Source: Ananas comosus (taxonomy: Eukaryota; Streptophyta; Magnoliopsida; Poales; Bromeliaceae). From it: DNA of 64,000 nt. Of the stretch, positions 1-13,176 are shown one piece after another; the first letter of the stretch is position 1, and the number at the start of each line of letters is the position of its first letter. The stretch is from contig NC_033637.1 of NCBI RefSeq assembly GCF_001540865.1, forward strand, positions 1,268,149 to 1,332,148. The letters run 5' to 3'. Both the position numbers and the translations under genes were made by a program. Under the pieces are notes generated by a model. The model was not told the origin of the DNA. It saw only the letters and a program-made list of their open reading frames with translations, and searched no databases.

Positions 1-637
1 TAGATCGGTCAGAATCTAAATACCATGTGTTATGGCTTTTCATTACCTTTTTAGTAGTATTCAGAGTACTTCGAATAAAATAACTCTTTTTATTACAATA
101 ACGTATCACTCAACGCTAATCGTGTATACGTTGGTTTTATGATTTTCTTGTTGTTGGTCAGTACATACTCGTTAACTGTAGTTACTCGTAGGATAATATA
201 CGCTATATACTTTTAGTCCCTCAAAACCTCAGTAAGTATTTGATTTAATCGTCAAGATTTTCGTTATAAGGAACTTAGTAAGTAACTGAGTGACTTGAAA
301 AAACTAGCTCACCGTTGGATAATCCTTTGGTTTTTATTATGGGGAAGAGTGAGAGTGGTTAGTCAATAGTTAGTAACTATAGGGTTAGTGATATATAGTT
401 TTTATTACCAACGAACTTGGAACTATGTTTAGTTTTAGTAACTTCTAAATTACGCGTGGAGTTTTCCATCATTCAATCTAGTCCATCCTTTTTTTCTTCT
501 TTACTTCCATTAGGATAGAGTGTATAAGGATATTTTGTTACTGTACTTGTTCAAGTATACGAAGTGTCGATACGTTTGAATTACTTTCACATACTAGCGG
601 TTATGGTCATTTCTTAGCGTATTATGTTCTACGGCTG
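1..637. other. Intron 7 of the mirrored NDUFA9 gene
   Basis: AT-rich with no coding continuation in mirrored reading. The donor adjoins exon 7 at 637, and the acceptor and exon 8 lie outside the window. Confidence 0.7.
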
Positions 638-3007
638 GAGTCCTTTGAGGTAATCATGTCGAAGGAGACGAAGTCGGAAACGGGAGTTGTAAGAGCTTCC
701 TCTACTCCTTCTACGGGGATTCGTTCTATGAACTTATTTAGAGTACTATGGCGGTACAAGAAATCGTTAGACATGTTGTACAATTTTTTTGGAAGTATGT
801 AGGAGATCCTTATTCTCTCCTTTTCCAACAAAGTCGTAGTAGTTATAGTACGGTTAAATTATTCGTTTTTCCAGTGTTATACAAATTCAAACTTTTTCTA
901 TCACGGTAATTGCCCAATCGTTTCTCTTTTGTTGCGACGGTTTTTTTAGTTTCAGGTATGTTTTCATAATTTATATATAACTTTGCGTGTCTTACCCTTG
1001 ACTCATCGGTGTAAAGTCTTACTCAGTATATAGGTAGTTTCTTATTTATACTTGAAGAAAGTAACACATACACGATTGTTTACATCGCTTGGTCACTTGT
1101 TGTAGAAATGGTCCAATTTGTATTAAAAGTCAACTAATTAGTCAATTAATTTTATACAGAAATCTATCGTGGGACATCTTTCCTTGTCTTGATCGAAATA
1201 CGACGGTCGGTTTTCTATGTATGTAAAAGACTTTTCGTTTAAGGTACATTTGACCTCTACATTGTTTATTTTTCCAACACTATTTCCACGTGAATAATTA
1301 TTCGTTTTAACGACTTACTTTTTCCATAGAAAAACATACCAATTGAGTTTTAAGTTAAGGTTTATAATTGGATTAGTAAAGAAAAGGCGGATCACAAAAA
1401 CTTGATACGTAAATATATAGTTTCAGTTATCTTGAAGTGGTTGAAACTTCGAAGTAAGGAGATTAGTCTAACGTCATTAAATATCATCAAACAATATAAA
1501 CAAACACCTTCTCGAAATTTCGAGGTCATCATTTAGTACAAATATTTGAAAGTTAGACGTATGGTGACGTTCAACGAGTCGGTACAGTGCCAAGTGAAGA
1601 AGTTTCGACATCAAAGAACAAAGTATAAGGAAGGGACGGTAGAGTCTTTTGTTGTTGGTAAATTAAACATAGGCGGTCCTACATATCTAATACATATTTT
1701 CATTTATGTTTGGTTACTCCAAATTGTGGTGTAAACTGAACCGGTAATGTCGAAATTAACTTAAAAGTAGGGAACCTAATATAAAGTATCCTTGTTAGAC
1801 TCTCGTGTTTTTAGTTCTCTCTTGGTTTCAATATGAGAACTCGTTTCTTTTCTAAAATTCTTTTATGTCTAATAAACTAGTTTTTTATTTAGTTCGTAAA
1901 AAATGGGGATCAAAATATGGACTGGGTCTAGTGGGTAGTTAAACTCCACAGCCACTCTTAGGAGTCTAGGAGCTTTTCCTTGTTCATGAACTCATGGGTA
2001 AAATCGACGTATATTTATGTATTTCTATTTAAAGTTTATACCTTACTACTTTCAGGTAGTAGAACTTGTCGTGATCTTATACTTTATATATTTCCATCAT
2101 AAAACTCAACTTTGTTCAGGTTGTACAGTTGAAGATCTTAGTTCTATAAACATCGAATAAGTATTAATTAGTTTGTAGGTAAGTTGATTAGTATATTGAC
2201 TTGTAAAGTGTTAGTATTTGCAACCAGATAGTTAGTTTAGTGATGGGTTTTTCATTCGTAGAGGCCTTGAATGGTTCGACAACCTGTTGTATTGCTGGTT
2301 CTTTTGGACATCGAGGTTTTTGTCAACGTTGCTAAGGTGACGTCCTTGGTAGTACTTTAAGATCACTCTATTGGTATAATTACGTATGTTTCCGATGTCA
2401 TCTACATGGCTTTATTCAAGGTTTTCTCTTTTAAAGGTCGAAAGCTTACGTTATTAGTTGTTTGATTGTTTAGGCTTGGTTTTACTTGTTAAAACTGCAG
2501 TTGTGGATTGTAGACTAGAATCTTTAACGTTGGGTGGCCAAACATAGCTGATTTAGATTCCTTTACTGTGGCTTACCTTTTTCTTAGTTAGTTAGGTGGT
2601 TAGTCTCTCCTTTAATTAGGGGTTTTTTCTTGTGGTTTCCCGTATTACATGGAGTGTCTACTAGAAGGTGGGCACGGGAAAGCATCCTATACGGGGCAAG
2701 GGAACTGGCTTTACCAGCTGTGTATCGCTCCCACTAGCTGAGGTGTGAGACACCAGTATTTAGTAGCAGTATTGGTGTTTTATGCCATTTGAATCTCCAG
2801 CTTCTCTCATTTGGCTAGCTTCTAAACTACTCTTGTCGTTTATCTTAACCTCGAAATTGTTCTAGCCTACTCCAGTGACTTTGGGATCTTTGCTCTAACC
2901 CTTCTCCTCTATGGTGATCTCCTCTCACCCATCTAGCTAGACTCGCTTCGCTCTCGCTCGCTAACGAGGTTATCTGGGGCTCTCCTCGCGGAGGTGCAAC
3001 GGACGTA
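638..3007. CDS. NDUFA9: NDUFA9-like complex I 39 kDa subunit, exons 1-7, truncated by window edge (mirrored)
   Basis: Read right to left without complementing. Exons: 3007-2914, 2748-2652, 2338-2274, 2005-1920, 1797-1713, 1634-1564, 769-638. Phases join exactly and give 210 codons. The product starts MQATWRRSSRGLL, an arginine-rich mitochondrial presequence, followed by GTGHILRKGTGGRSSV and the Rossmann motif VFGATGFLGRYVVQ, then KMGTQVLVPFRGSED and IAKEHGGIMRFIQVSCLG. These are signatures of the plant NDUFA9 accessory subunit of respiratory complex I, an atypical short-chain dehydrogenase bound to the inner mitochondrial membrane. The family is about 400 residues, so roughly the C-terminal half lies beyond base 1. 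Exon 7 ends in GAG before a GTCGGC donor, a weak match to consensus. Bases 1-637 read as intron. Identification rests on remembered family motifs. Confidence 0.93.
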
Positions 3008-3076
3008 GCAAGGAAACGCTCTCTCTCTCTCTCTCTAGGTGCTTCGCTTCATCTTCGCACCTTCGACACCTGCGTC

Positions 3077-3121
<45 letters not shown>

Positions 3122-3362
3122 TTCTCTGCTCGGTGTAGCCAAGTACCCGAAAGGATCCAAGCCGGGTCGGGTCACTTACTCTCGTTTATAAGTATCGGGC
3201 AAATAAAGAGTTGGTTAACTGACGTGGTCCACGTAGTCAAACAGTCACGTGCCGCAAGATAGTTGGCAGGTAGGGTTGATTTTAAGTAGAAATAGGTCGC
3301 CGAGTGACGCATTGCCGACGTGGCCCACGTCGTTTTTATAGATCCGTAGTCGAGGATGACCA

Positions 3363-3430
3363 GAGAGAAAAAAAAAAAAACTCTTTTTCCATCGTGCGAT
3401 GGGCGAAGTAAGTAATCCTTATACTTGATC
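3363..3430. mobile_element. LINE 3' end relic (mirrored)
   Basis: Its complement contains GGTAGCACGCTACCCGCTTC followed by ATTCATTAGG. This is the same 3' terminus as the correctly written LINE at 60,373-61,261, next to a poly-T run. Only the tail is recognisable; how far the relic extends to the right is unclear. Confidence 0.6.
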
Positions 3431-5742
3431 CGATGTCCCCACTCCGTCGATTCCGGAGACCCCCCCCCCCCCTTTTTTTTTTTTTTTTTTGGTGTCTAAT
3501 TAACCAATTACTACCCGGCTACTCAATTACCAATTACTACCCGGCTACTCAATTACCCGGTTTTTTTTTCCATCGTGCGACCGTGCGACGACCAGAATTA
3601 ACCAATTACTACCCGGCTACTAAATTACCCGAATTGTACCCCTTTGACCGGGTCGGGTCATTTTGGTTGATACCGGGTATAGGAACGTTGGAGTACATTG
3701 TGGGGTTTAATAGCACACACGGTGTATTAGACGTTAGAAATTTATGTCACTATCATTCTAATCTATCAAAGTCTCTCTTTATTACTTTATGATCGCATCA
3801 TTGGTTGTGTTACGCCGCCTATCTATTAATGCTTTTCTTAATTTTTGTAGTTGCTTTTTTTTTTTGTCACTATTGTTTTTATTACTATTCTTTATTCTAA
3901 GTAGAACGTATACTTGCTTCTATTGTCGGCTTTCTTCTCTTTTTTTTTCCTGAATTCGACCAGGTGTAAATTATTACCAGTATACTGTTGAAATCTTCTT
4001 TATTATATATCTATATCTATATCTATATTTACATATTTTCCACTTACTAATGGGCTAAACAACTATAGGCTGAATTTTTCTGAACTTAAGCTTGGCCCAT
4101 ATCTAAAAGTCTAGGCTTTAACTCTAAATGTTAGATTTTGGCTGTTCACACAAGGGGATCCCGGACAAGGTGGACAGGGGAGAACCCTAGATAGTATCGG
4201 TATAAGAGGTGGGAAGGTTAATACGGTTTCAACTAAAGTATACGGTTAAGGATTGAAAACGCAGTGATTTCCCGAAAAATAATTACTTTATAATGGATTA
4301 GTAAGAAAGAAACTTGTCTTACAGGTAAGGCTTTGTATAGAAATAAAGTAGAGTTTGTGGAATGAACAAGGGGTGATACTGTCGTATGTAATATTACCAA
4401 AGTAAAAAATTTTGGAGAAATAACTCCGTTCGAGCCATGTATAAGAGAAGTTATAAGGGAGAAGTAGCGAAATGTTCATATTACGAACAAAAATTGACAA
4501 CTCATATTTATAATTCCTATTATCAAAAATTATAAAAAATTTTTTTATTAAAAAAATTACCAACAAAATATATTAAATTATATCATAGTTTTATCCTCTA
4601 GGATTCAAACTCAAGGCGGATGAGGTTCACAATAAATTAAAAGAGAGTACATTAAGTTCGGATGCAAAATACAATTAATTTTTCAAAACTCGAGTCTGCA
4701 TTCTCACTCGTAATTTATATTTATGATTTTTGTGGCGAGAAAATTTTGAATTCGACAGTCTTTTATTATAAATAAAGTATAAAGTATATTAAATTGCAAT
4801 TGATATAAAAGGAAGAAAGTAATTAAATAATTAAGGAAAATATGGTCTTACCCATTATTGGATATTCGTTCTTCGACTTTTCCTTAATTAAATAAACAAG
4901 TTGAACCGAAAATAAGGTACGAATGTTCAACGTTGTTACAACATTATTTTACCATACCAATTTTTTTTATTTTTCATTTTATTTCACTTGTATACCGTAT
5001 ATTATACGATTATTATCTTACCGCAACAGCAAACCAACTGTACGTTGTTTTTATATATCAGCTGTCACACCAGATAGATTAACCTATACAGTTTCCTGTT
5101 ATAGAGTCTTATCTAGGGTTCATAGTCAAAATTATTATCATATATATATATATGTACGTCCCGTAAAAGAAAAACAAATCAATTAATTTTTTTTCAACTC
5201 TATCGGTTTCTAAGTCTCTCATTATTTAATCGTTTCCTACCTGGTGTCAGGTGTTTCTATGTTCGTTGGATATATACATCGAAAAAACACACACATATGC
5301 ACAACGAAAATCCATCCTTGGTTGTCCCGGTTTATCAAACTCCGTTTGCTTATCCAAACTCGTAGAAATCGGACCTGAGAATCCACGTTAAACAGAGACA
5401 GTTGACATGATTATAAAGGACTAACTTTTTATATAATATTTTATCTCGTATATATACATTTCTAATAAGGTACATTTGAAGTTTTTTTTTTTTTAGATTT
5501 AGTATGCAGTAGAACAGAATTTTAAATATTTGAGAACATTACTGTATTATAACCAGAAAAATTATTTCCCACAGCCTAAGCGTGAGAAAAAACATCACAT
5601 GCGACATGTTCATTTCGACGAAATATATATAAATTAAACTTTTAAAAATGTTTACTTTCTCCTCTTTCTGGTAATACAGCGATTAATAAAAACGACGAGT
5701 CCTTTCTTATTTCCATAAAACCGGAACTTATTGAGACTTCAA

Positions 5743-5900
5743 ATGGCTGGAAAGGATCTCGTTCACCGTTTCCTGAACCACCAACCATGGGCTCTGGGTT
5801 CAAGCTTAGGATCAACTAAGTGTAAAGATCGATTTAAATAAAGATTTACTTTATTTGCTTCGTCCACCGCACAATGGATAGAGAGAGTTTTTTTTTTTTG
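5743..5900. mobile_element. tRNA-derived SINE copy (mirrored)
   Basis: Complemented left to right, it shows a tRNA-like head with box A (GAGCAAGTGGCAAAGG) and box B (GTTCGAATCC type). The body follows, with the shared tail AAATGAAATAAACGAAGC and an A/T run. The same element is mirrored at about 13,022, 22,762 and 44,629, and is written correctly at 60,065 and 61,800, which makes it a good orientation marker. Confidence 0.88.
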
Positions 5901-7034
5901 AGACTTCAAAATGAAATGTAAATTTTTAAAATACCTAGCCATAAGTTCTACTAGGTTCTAACGTTCAATTTAACATCCCAAATTTTTTTACCGTTTTAAC
6001 TACTAAGCCGGTTATTTGACAACTTTACAAGATCTAAATGCGGCTAATCGGTTAAAAGAAGAAAATTCATGAAATTTCTCTATTATGTATATATTAAAAA
6101 AGAGTGTAAAAAGAGGTTGTACCCATAGTCTATTTTTTTATTTAATTCGGAGAGTGAGCTTTACCCCCCTACCATCATTTTGAGTGCGGTCGCTCTCAAG
6201 GTCGATCTATATCACATCATCATAGCATCTTTTACGGTGGAATTAACTTGAATTTGTCGAAGAAGATCTTCGTGAATTAAAGGGTGGGTGACTAAATTAA
6301 CTCTAAAATATAACATTTACGATTATAAAAATATGATCACATTGGCGGGTGACTAAAGTAACTCTAAAATATAACATTTATTCACGATTATAAAAATATG
6401 ATCACATTATTTTAAAGACAAATCTTAATATATTTCTAAAAAAAAAATAGAATGATTAATTTACTTTAACGAAAGATTTACGTGGTGGGTCAAGACAATG
6501 AACTTTTCCAAAGGTGTACATTGAATAACACCACAAACGGCTGCCTTTCTTTCAAATCGAGCGGGGTAGTGAAAACTTTTACAGTGCAACTTGGAGCGAA
6601 AATTTCAGGTTTTTTTTTTTAATATTTATATATATAGTTGTTTGAATAAAATATAATTAATTTTAAAAACGTTCACAATTGAGGGATCCATAAAATATTT
6701 ATTGATCACATCTTTGAGCGAGCTACATCGTCTATATTAATATAAACTAATTTAAATTATTATATTTTTTATGAAATTTTAAAAATCTTATCTTAATATT
6801 AAGTTACTTTTAGTTGCTTGTCTATTTTTTTTATTATCCTTTTTTCTTTAAACAATGTATTTTTAATCTGGAAAAACATGGGAATAAATCCCATAAGATA
6901 TGATTGTGTCTGGTAAAGCATTTTATAGTGTCACGGAAGTTGAGAAAAAGTCATTTAGATATAGAATCGGCTATGAAGAGCAGGAGGCTCTGGTAATCTC
7001 CTCTCTCTATGTGTGGTAAACATATTTGATATGT

Positions 7035-7228
7035 AATGTTTAAATTTATCAGCTTTAGCTTTCTCCTCCCAACCCCCGTTCCCAACCTCAAGCTGAGTAG
7101 GCTGCAACTACCGCTCCCGCTCCCGCTCCCGTCGCACGGACACCCGAACACCAACCTCGCCTGCATTATACGTTCCAGCAACAGCTCCTGCAGCATACGA
7201 CACGGGTGTCCGAAGAGCCCGTTGCGAA
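7035..7228. CDS. Possible terminal exon of an unidentified gene (mirrored)
   Basis: Read right to left, an AG at 7,230-7,229 opens a 64-codon frame ending TAA at 7,037-7,035. It begins ALPEKPVGTAYDVLDND, passes AYYVRSNHKPTGT, then a Ser-Pro-rich linker, and ends SSFDFDYLNL. GC content is much higher than the flanks and the frame is clean, which suggests real coding sequence. I do not recognise the family and found no upstream exon: the 200 bases before it look like promoter or UTR, with a CACGTG box near 7,436. It may be a C-terminal exon, a gene fragment or chance. Confidence 0.35.
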
Positions 7229-8022
7229 GAATCTTTTATTTTTGATTATTTCGCCTTTTAGCTTTGTTGCTACAATATCTCTTTCTTAATTACTCTGTCC
7301 TTCGGTTTCTCCGTATGCCATACTTTTTCATTGACTATTCTGCCTTTCGGCTTCTCTGTCTGCAACTTCTGTTCGCCAGCGTTACTAATCTCTCAACTTT
7401 ATAACTCTAACTCTCTGATATAAACCACGACGGTGCACCATTTTTAAATATTTTTTATTACATATATTATATTATTATTATTATATTTTATCTATATCTA
7501 TATATCTATATCTATATCCATGTCTATATTTACACGTACGTAAGATTTATGATTGTATTAAAGTAGTTGTTTTTATGTTCTACATATATATATTAATTAT
7601 AACGTGCCTAGTGACATGTGACAAAAATAAAAAAAATGAATCCTTAATTCACAAACCAAAAGGTTTTTTCTTTTTTTTTAGTGTATTTATAAAAAAATCA
7701 TGTATTTAAAATTTAAAAGTCATTTTTTTTAAATTTTATTTAAAACAAAAGACCTTTTTTTTAAATAACAAATCTTTTTTTTTTCATTCATTTTTCCTTA
7801 TTATTAATTTAATCGTTTATTACGCGAGATAGATTAATGCACGTTTAATTCACCCCGGTCGCTTGTCGGTCAATGCAAGATGATGAGATGAAATGAGAGA
7901 AGGGTAACTGAGAGGCAGCAGCAGCAAAAGAAGCAGAAGGAGGAGAAGGGAAGATCATAGGATGTGGTTTGGATATATGCAGAAGGAGGAGAATAATAAA
8001 GTTGTGTTGGGTTGGGTTAGGA

Positions 8023-8077
<55 letters not shown>

Positions 8078-8102
8078 TGATTGGCTAGCTTCGGTAGTAT
8101 AG
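7229..8102. other. Mirrored intergenic/5' UTR region before the F-box gene
   Basis: The complement of about 7,830-8,080 is a pyrimidine-rich leader ending in a long (CT)n run, printed as (GA)n at about 8,025-8,074, just before the F-box start codon. The remainder is AT-rich with poly-T tracts. No other feature is seen. Confidence 0.55.
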
Positions 8103-9407
8103 TACCGACGTCCGCTGTCGGGGTTGTTGTTCTCGCCCGTCTGCCTGCCGCCGCTCCGAGGAGGACGACGACGACGACGAACAAGACGCCACGGCCGCCG
8201 CCTCACCCTCGCCGACCCGACCCTGGACTGCCTCGAATAGGACACGGCAGACGGCGAGGCCAGCGACCAGGCGCGCCCGCGGCAGACGGCCGTCACCGCG
8301 CGGCAGCAGCGGGCGACGGGAGGAAGCTGCACCTCATCATCAGCAGCAGCAGACGGGACCGAGAAGCAGAAGCGGGTGGTGTTGGAGCAGGGGGCGGAGT
8401 CGTCGCGGAAGCGGATGCTGGGGAGGCTGCTGCTCAGGCGCACCTAGGGGGAGGGGCGGGGGAGCCGCGGCGAGGGGCTGAGGAAGAGGCCGAGGCCCCC
8501 GAAGAGGAAGAGGAAGGAGAGGAGGAGGGGGAGGGCGGAGAGGGAGAGGGGAGAGGAGGCGGGGGTCTGGTGGAAGGAGAGGGGAGGGGAGCGGAAGGGG
8601 GCGAGGTTGGGGGAGCAGCAGAGGCAGGAGTCGAGGCCGGTGCTTTCCGGGTCGCAGCAGCAGCAGCCCCCGCGCGCCCAGCAGCCGCCTGAGCAGCTGT
8701 AGCTCCTAGCCGAGGGGCAGCTCTAGATGCTCCGGCCCCTGCTGCGCACCCTCGAGCCGGGGGGAGAGGGGCGGCTCAAGGCGGGCCCCACGAGGAGGGT
8801 CACCGAGAGGCGGCGCGAGGAGGGGCCGGCGCCGGAGGAGAAGCAGGAGCGGTGGATGAGGCCGCACGAGAGGCGGAAGCTGGAGCGGGCGCCGCGGACC
8901 TGGGCGGGGGCGGGCGAGGCGGGGGCGCGCGGGCCTGGCGGCGGCGAGAAGCGGAAGGAGCGGCGGCGCGCGCCCGCGGAGCAGGAGCGCCCCGAGGCGT
9001 CGCCCGGGCTGATGCCGGGGCGGGTCAAGCGCCAAACCCGGCACCTGCTGCGGCGGTACCTCACGCTCCTCCAGCCCCGGTACGGCCGCCTCGAGGAGCG
9101 CACCGAGAAGCTGCCGCTCCCGCGGCGGCGGCGGCGGCGGCTGCTGCTGCTGCTGTCCAAGCGCTCGGAGTTCACGCGGCCCCAGCTGCCCCAGCACATG
9201 CACAAGTTGCTCCTGGCGGTGTCCCCGAAGGGGCGCACGCACACGCTCTAGAGGCTCCTGCTGCTGCGGGGGCCACCCAACTCCACGCGCACCTCCTTCC
9301 ACGGCGGGGAGGGGCGCGGGCACCTGGGCAAGGTGTTCCAGTAGCGGAAAACGAGGGGCCACGGGCACGTGGGCCAGGAGCGGGGGGCCCCTGGACAGCA
9401 TGCCATC
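8103..9407. CDS. F-box/kelch-repeat protein, single exon, 434 aa (mirrored)
   Basis: Complement the printed text left to right. ATG is at 8,103 and TAG at 9,405-9,407, an uninterrupted frame of 435 codons. An N-terminal F-box occupies about residues 38-70 (DLTELILCRLPLRSLVRAG, then VCRQWRAVVARCP). Beta-propeller-like strands follow, for example LPWLFVFAHHNLVPRLSSAF, LPVEIYEAGDDAWELG, FRPGCSSQWLSAAL and VDGVVYVFNEDRHRGFPACV, ending with WRKVPPLPAPVDPFHKVIAF. This matches plant F-box/kelch proteins of the At3g24760/At1g23390 type, substrate receptors of SCF ubiquitin ligases; the substrate is unknown. Codons are strongly GC3-biased. It lies on the opposite mirrored strand to its neighbours. Confidence 0.93.
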
Positions 9408-10189
9408 TCATTTGGAAGCCATCTTTAAACGTGAACCTAGGGAGTTGTTGGCACAGGAAGACTTTGTCTAGGAAACGAAACGGAAAAGCAATACATGCGC
9501 GAAGAGAAAAACTGAAAAAAATTTGAATAAAACTAAGCTTACTAAAAGATTTAACTTAGTTTGTTAATACATGAAACAAACATAATTCACTAAACCTTTT
9601 ATATTCGATCATAGAGGGAGGGTAATGTCACCGTGACACCGTCAATAATCAATCGTAAGTAGTGTACTACACTCAATTGTGTCTAATAAGTTGTCCCCGT
9701 TGTTTGTAGTTTATTCTGTTCTGTTACGTCACCAGGAACATTGTCGCTAAACTACATTTACATACATACATTCCATTTATTATATATTTTTAATCCTTTT
9801 TTAAATTTATACAGATACATATGAGAAAAAAAAACGAATAGGAGAGATTATTCTATATATCTTTTTTTTAGAAGTCTATGAAATATATGCACCAGATAAT
9901 TTATAAATAAAATTATAAAATATTAAATGTTTTAAAAATAAAATCATTATACATCAAAATCGGAAAAACAATTAAATTATTTTTTTAATTGTTTCTTTTA
10001 TTGTTTTTCTCTTTTTTATTTTAGTATAATACCATAATTAATTTCACTTATTCACTATGTCAAATTTAGTATTCGATGATCTTAATCTTTTGCGACTTGG
10101 TACCTACCATAAACTTCAAAAAAAAATTTAGATGAGATTTGAAAATCAACCAACTCTGTATGAAAAAAATTTTTGAAAATTTTGAAGAT

Positions 10190-11660
10190 TAAAATAATCG
10201 ATTTAGAAGTTTTAATAAATAAAATACTGAAATTTAAATAAAAATACAGACCTTGTAGATGTATATAGATAAGATATAAAAAGTATCCACAAAAATAAAA
10301 ATTCTTAATTTACCAATTCTACGTAATTTTTTATGTGATACTTACTTATCTATTGACTACATGTCTATAAATTTACGTGATCTACCTCTGTTAATAAAAA
10401 GTAAATAACTTGATTTATTTCACTGTTTACATATTATTTGTTTTAAATTTTAGAACCTGTTCTCAAAGGTTTACTAAACTTCAGGAACGATTTCGAAATA
10501 TACAAAATACTTGTTTTATTTTATTACTTCACGTTATATACACGTAAAAAGATGAGCACTGTAATTTATATCATAACTTCAAATTATAATTTTATTTTTA
10601 CTTTTGTATATCTTAAAAAGACTTGATGCTTGATAAAATAATCGATTTAGAAGTTTTGATAAATAAAATACTGAAATTTAAATAAAAATACAGATGATGT
10701 AGATGGATATAGATAAGATATAAAAAGTAGCCACAAGACTAGATAAACCAACAAGTTGACGAATTAATCGTTATTAAAAAATAAAAATTCTTAATTTACC
10801 AATTCTACGTAATTTTTTATGTGATACTTACTTATCTATTGACTACATGTCTATAAATTTACGCGATCTACCTCTGTTATTATAAAAGTATATAATTTGA
10901 TTTATTTCACTTGTTTACATGTTATTTGTTTTAAAATTTTAGAACCTGTTTGCAAAGGTTTAGAAAGAAGAAAAAAAAAAAATGATAGATTGTAAAAATA
11001 TACAATCTAAACTTAGTCAATTATTATGAAACTGAAAGTTTAAACTTATATAGTAAATCAAAATGTCTAAATTAATCATAAAGTATATTAAAAATGTTGA
11101 TTTAAATAATTTATTTATTAATCGAATTTATAGTAGTTAACGAAAAAATAAAAAATAATATGTTAAATATAGATTCATTAATTATAATATTTTAATTTTA
11201 AATATAAATTATGTACGTTATATTTGATAAATTTTTATGTATATATAAAATTTAAAAATATTAGTCTCTCTTTTTAATCTAATTTAAAAAAAATTTTTTA
11301 GGTGAAGAATTTTAATTATTTTTTTATTTTATTTTATTTCCGTATTTTTCCCTACCCGGGTGGGTGGGTCGAAGGGCGACTCGGGAGAGGCGGTACATGT
11401 TTCTTTGACTCGAAAGTAATACAAATTATCTAATTATCTACATACCTATAAATTTACGTAACCTACCTCTGTTATTAAAAAGCATATAATTTGATTTATC
11501 TCGCTTTTTTTTCGTATTATTTGTTTTAAAATTTTAGAACCTGTGCGCAAAAGTTTACTAACTTCAGGAACGCTTTCGAAATATACAAAATACTTGTTTT
11601 ATTTTAGTACTTTACGTTATACACGCGTAAAAAGATGAACACTGTAATGAATGATACATA
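10190..11660. repeat. Three diverged direct copies of a ~430-bp AT-rich unit
   Basis: Copy 1 is about 10,190-10,620, copy 2 about 10,637-10,965, and copy 3, partial, about 11,420-11,660. Copies 1 and 2 share ATCGATTTAGAAGTTTT at the start and CCAATTCTACGTAATTTTTT within. All three share a TTTAGAACCTGT core. Copies 1 and 3 share the following TCGAAATATACAAAATACTT stretch. Copies differ by substitutions and small indels. No coding capacity was seen in mirrored reading. Confidence 0.7.
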
Positions 11661-13019
11661 AAGAGTTTTTTTTTTCTGTAATGAATGATACAATGGAAAA
11701 GAAGAAAACAATTAAGCTGTACTGCAGGCTGACCTATACTATAGATTGGACAGTTAATTAGTAATAATGAAACGAAACATAATGTTTTGACCAATTAATT
11801 AGTCGTAATAAAAGATCTTTTAGTTTGTAAGTGTTCAAATCATAATCAAGTCATACGTTTTTTATTATTAGCAAACGTATTTACGCTGTGGTACTATCTT
11901 TGCATGTATTAATTATTTAGTTAAAGTGATAAAAAGTATAAAAAGTCAAATTAATAGCCTAACTAAACAGTAAATACAATAAAAAAAGCAGTAGATAAAA
12001 TAGAGTGAATCGTATCAAATTATACGTACGTCAAGATTAGTCTCATAATATACAAAAGTATTGAATAATCCATATCAACCTATTGCACCACTAATTTTCG
12101 TACTAAAAATATAAAATTTTAGGAATAATTAAAAAAAGAAAAGATATGATGTTTGAATACCAATATATAGATGATGGCTTCTTTTGTATATTGATGTTTG
12201 AAAAGACCATCACAAACGTTATTATCAAAATTGCATAATCTTTTCTTTTTCAATATTCGCGAAACATAATCAAATCAAAAAATTCAAATTTTTATCATAA
12301 AAATAAGTGCCGTAATAGGTTTACTAACTACCTTAGTTGTTTAGAAAACGTAAGTTCAAGATTAATAAGACATTTATGCCTACCTACGCCTGTGTATCTT
12401 TTACGGTAAGAAGACTCCATCGTTTTAGTTAGGACACCTTCTGAACCCAAGGTCCTTACATTAGCGCTCTAGCTCTTCTTTTTCTTCGTCTTAGAAGACT
12501 ACGTTAAAATGTAGTGTCGTCACTTTGGATCTGGATCTTTTACTCCTAAGTACGTGGGTGGTATTTTCAACTTTCCGTGTGAATTATGCTACGAATAGGT
12601 GAGGGTGATTGTGGTTTCGTAGTTTCAAGGGTGTTAAAGTTGCGGGGGTTGATGGTGGTGCACCCGAAAATGTATAGCAGGCAATGGACGTAGGAGCCTC
12701 CGGGTGCACACGATAGTTTTTGTGGGCCGGGTTTTATGGTTCTAGTTACAACTAGGGGAATGAAAAAAAAAAGAAAAAAAAAAAGAAAAAGAAAAAAACA
12801 GAGGAAAATTTTTCTGTATAGAATTTTTTTTATTTTATTTTATTTTCAACGACCTCCTATTTCACCACCACCATAATACTTAGGGCTCCGGGTCTCACGT
12901 GAGCTGCTCCTGAATAGGGACCCTCCCACACTTACCTATATGCACAGAAACAATCCCAGAAACAGCCCTATACCACACTAGTTTGAGATGGAACCGAGCC
13001 ACCTATGGCCCATCATTAT

Positions 13020-13176
13020 GGCTGGCAGGGGTTGCGTTCACCGTTTTACCGTTTTCCTGAACTACTAACCATAGGCTTTGGGTTCAAGCTTAAGAGCAAC
13101 TAAGTATAAAGGTCGATTCAAATAAAGATTTACTTTATTTGCTTCGCCCCTCGTATGATAGAAAGAGAGTTTTTTT
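13020..13176. mobile_element. tRNA-derived SINE copy (mirrored)
   Basis: Same family and same printed orientation as the copy at 5,743. It contains a short internal insertion near the head (a doubled CCGTTTT) and the same tail before a poly-T run. Confidence 0.85.

Larger units (their letters stand above)
3008..7034. other. Mirrored intergenic region upstream of NDUFA9
   Basis: No gene was found in any reading. It holds a run of 44 C at 3,078-3,121, about 70 bases upstream of the mirrored NDUFA9 start. Complementing about 3,120-3,700 gives site-II-like GGCCCA motifs. A LINE 3' tail lies at about 3,363-3,430 and a SINE at 5,743-5,900. The rest is AT-rich unique sequence. A short 65-70-bp direct duplication is visible at about 6,285-6,410. 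Confidence 0.6.

Noticed and set aside
8081..9526. Several long GC-rich frames on both printed strands (up to 231 aa)
   Set aside because: Shadows of the mirrored F-box/kelch gene. Their Ala/Arg/Gly-rich composition reflects reversed GC-rich codons.
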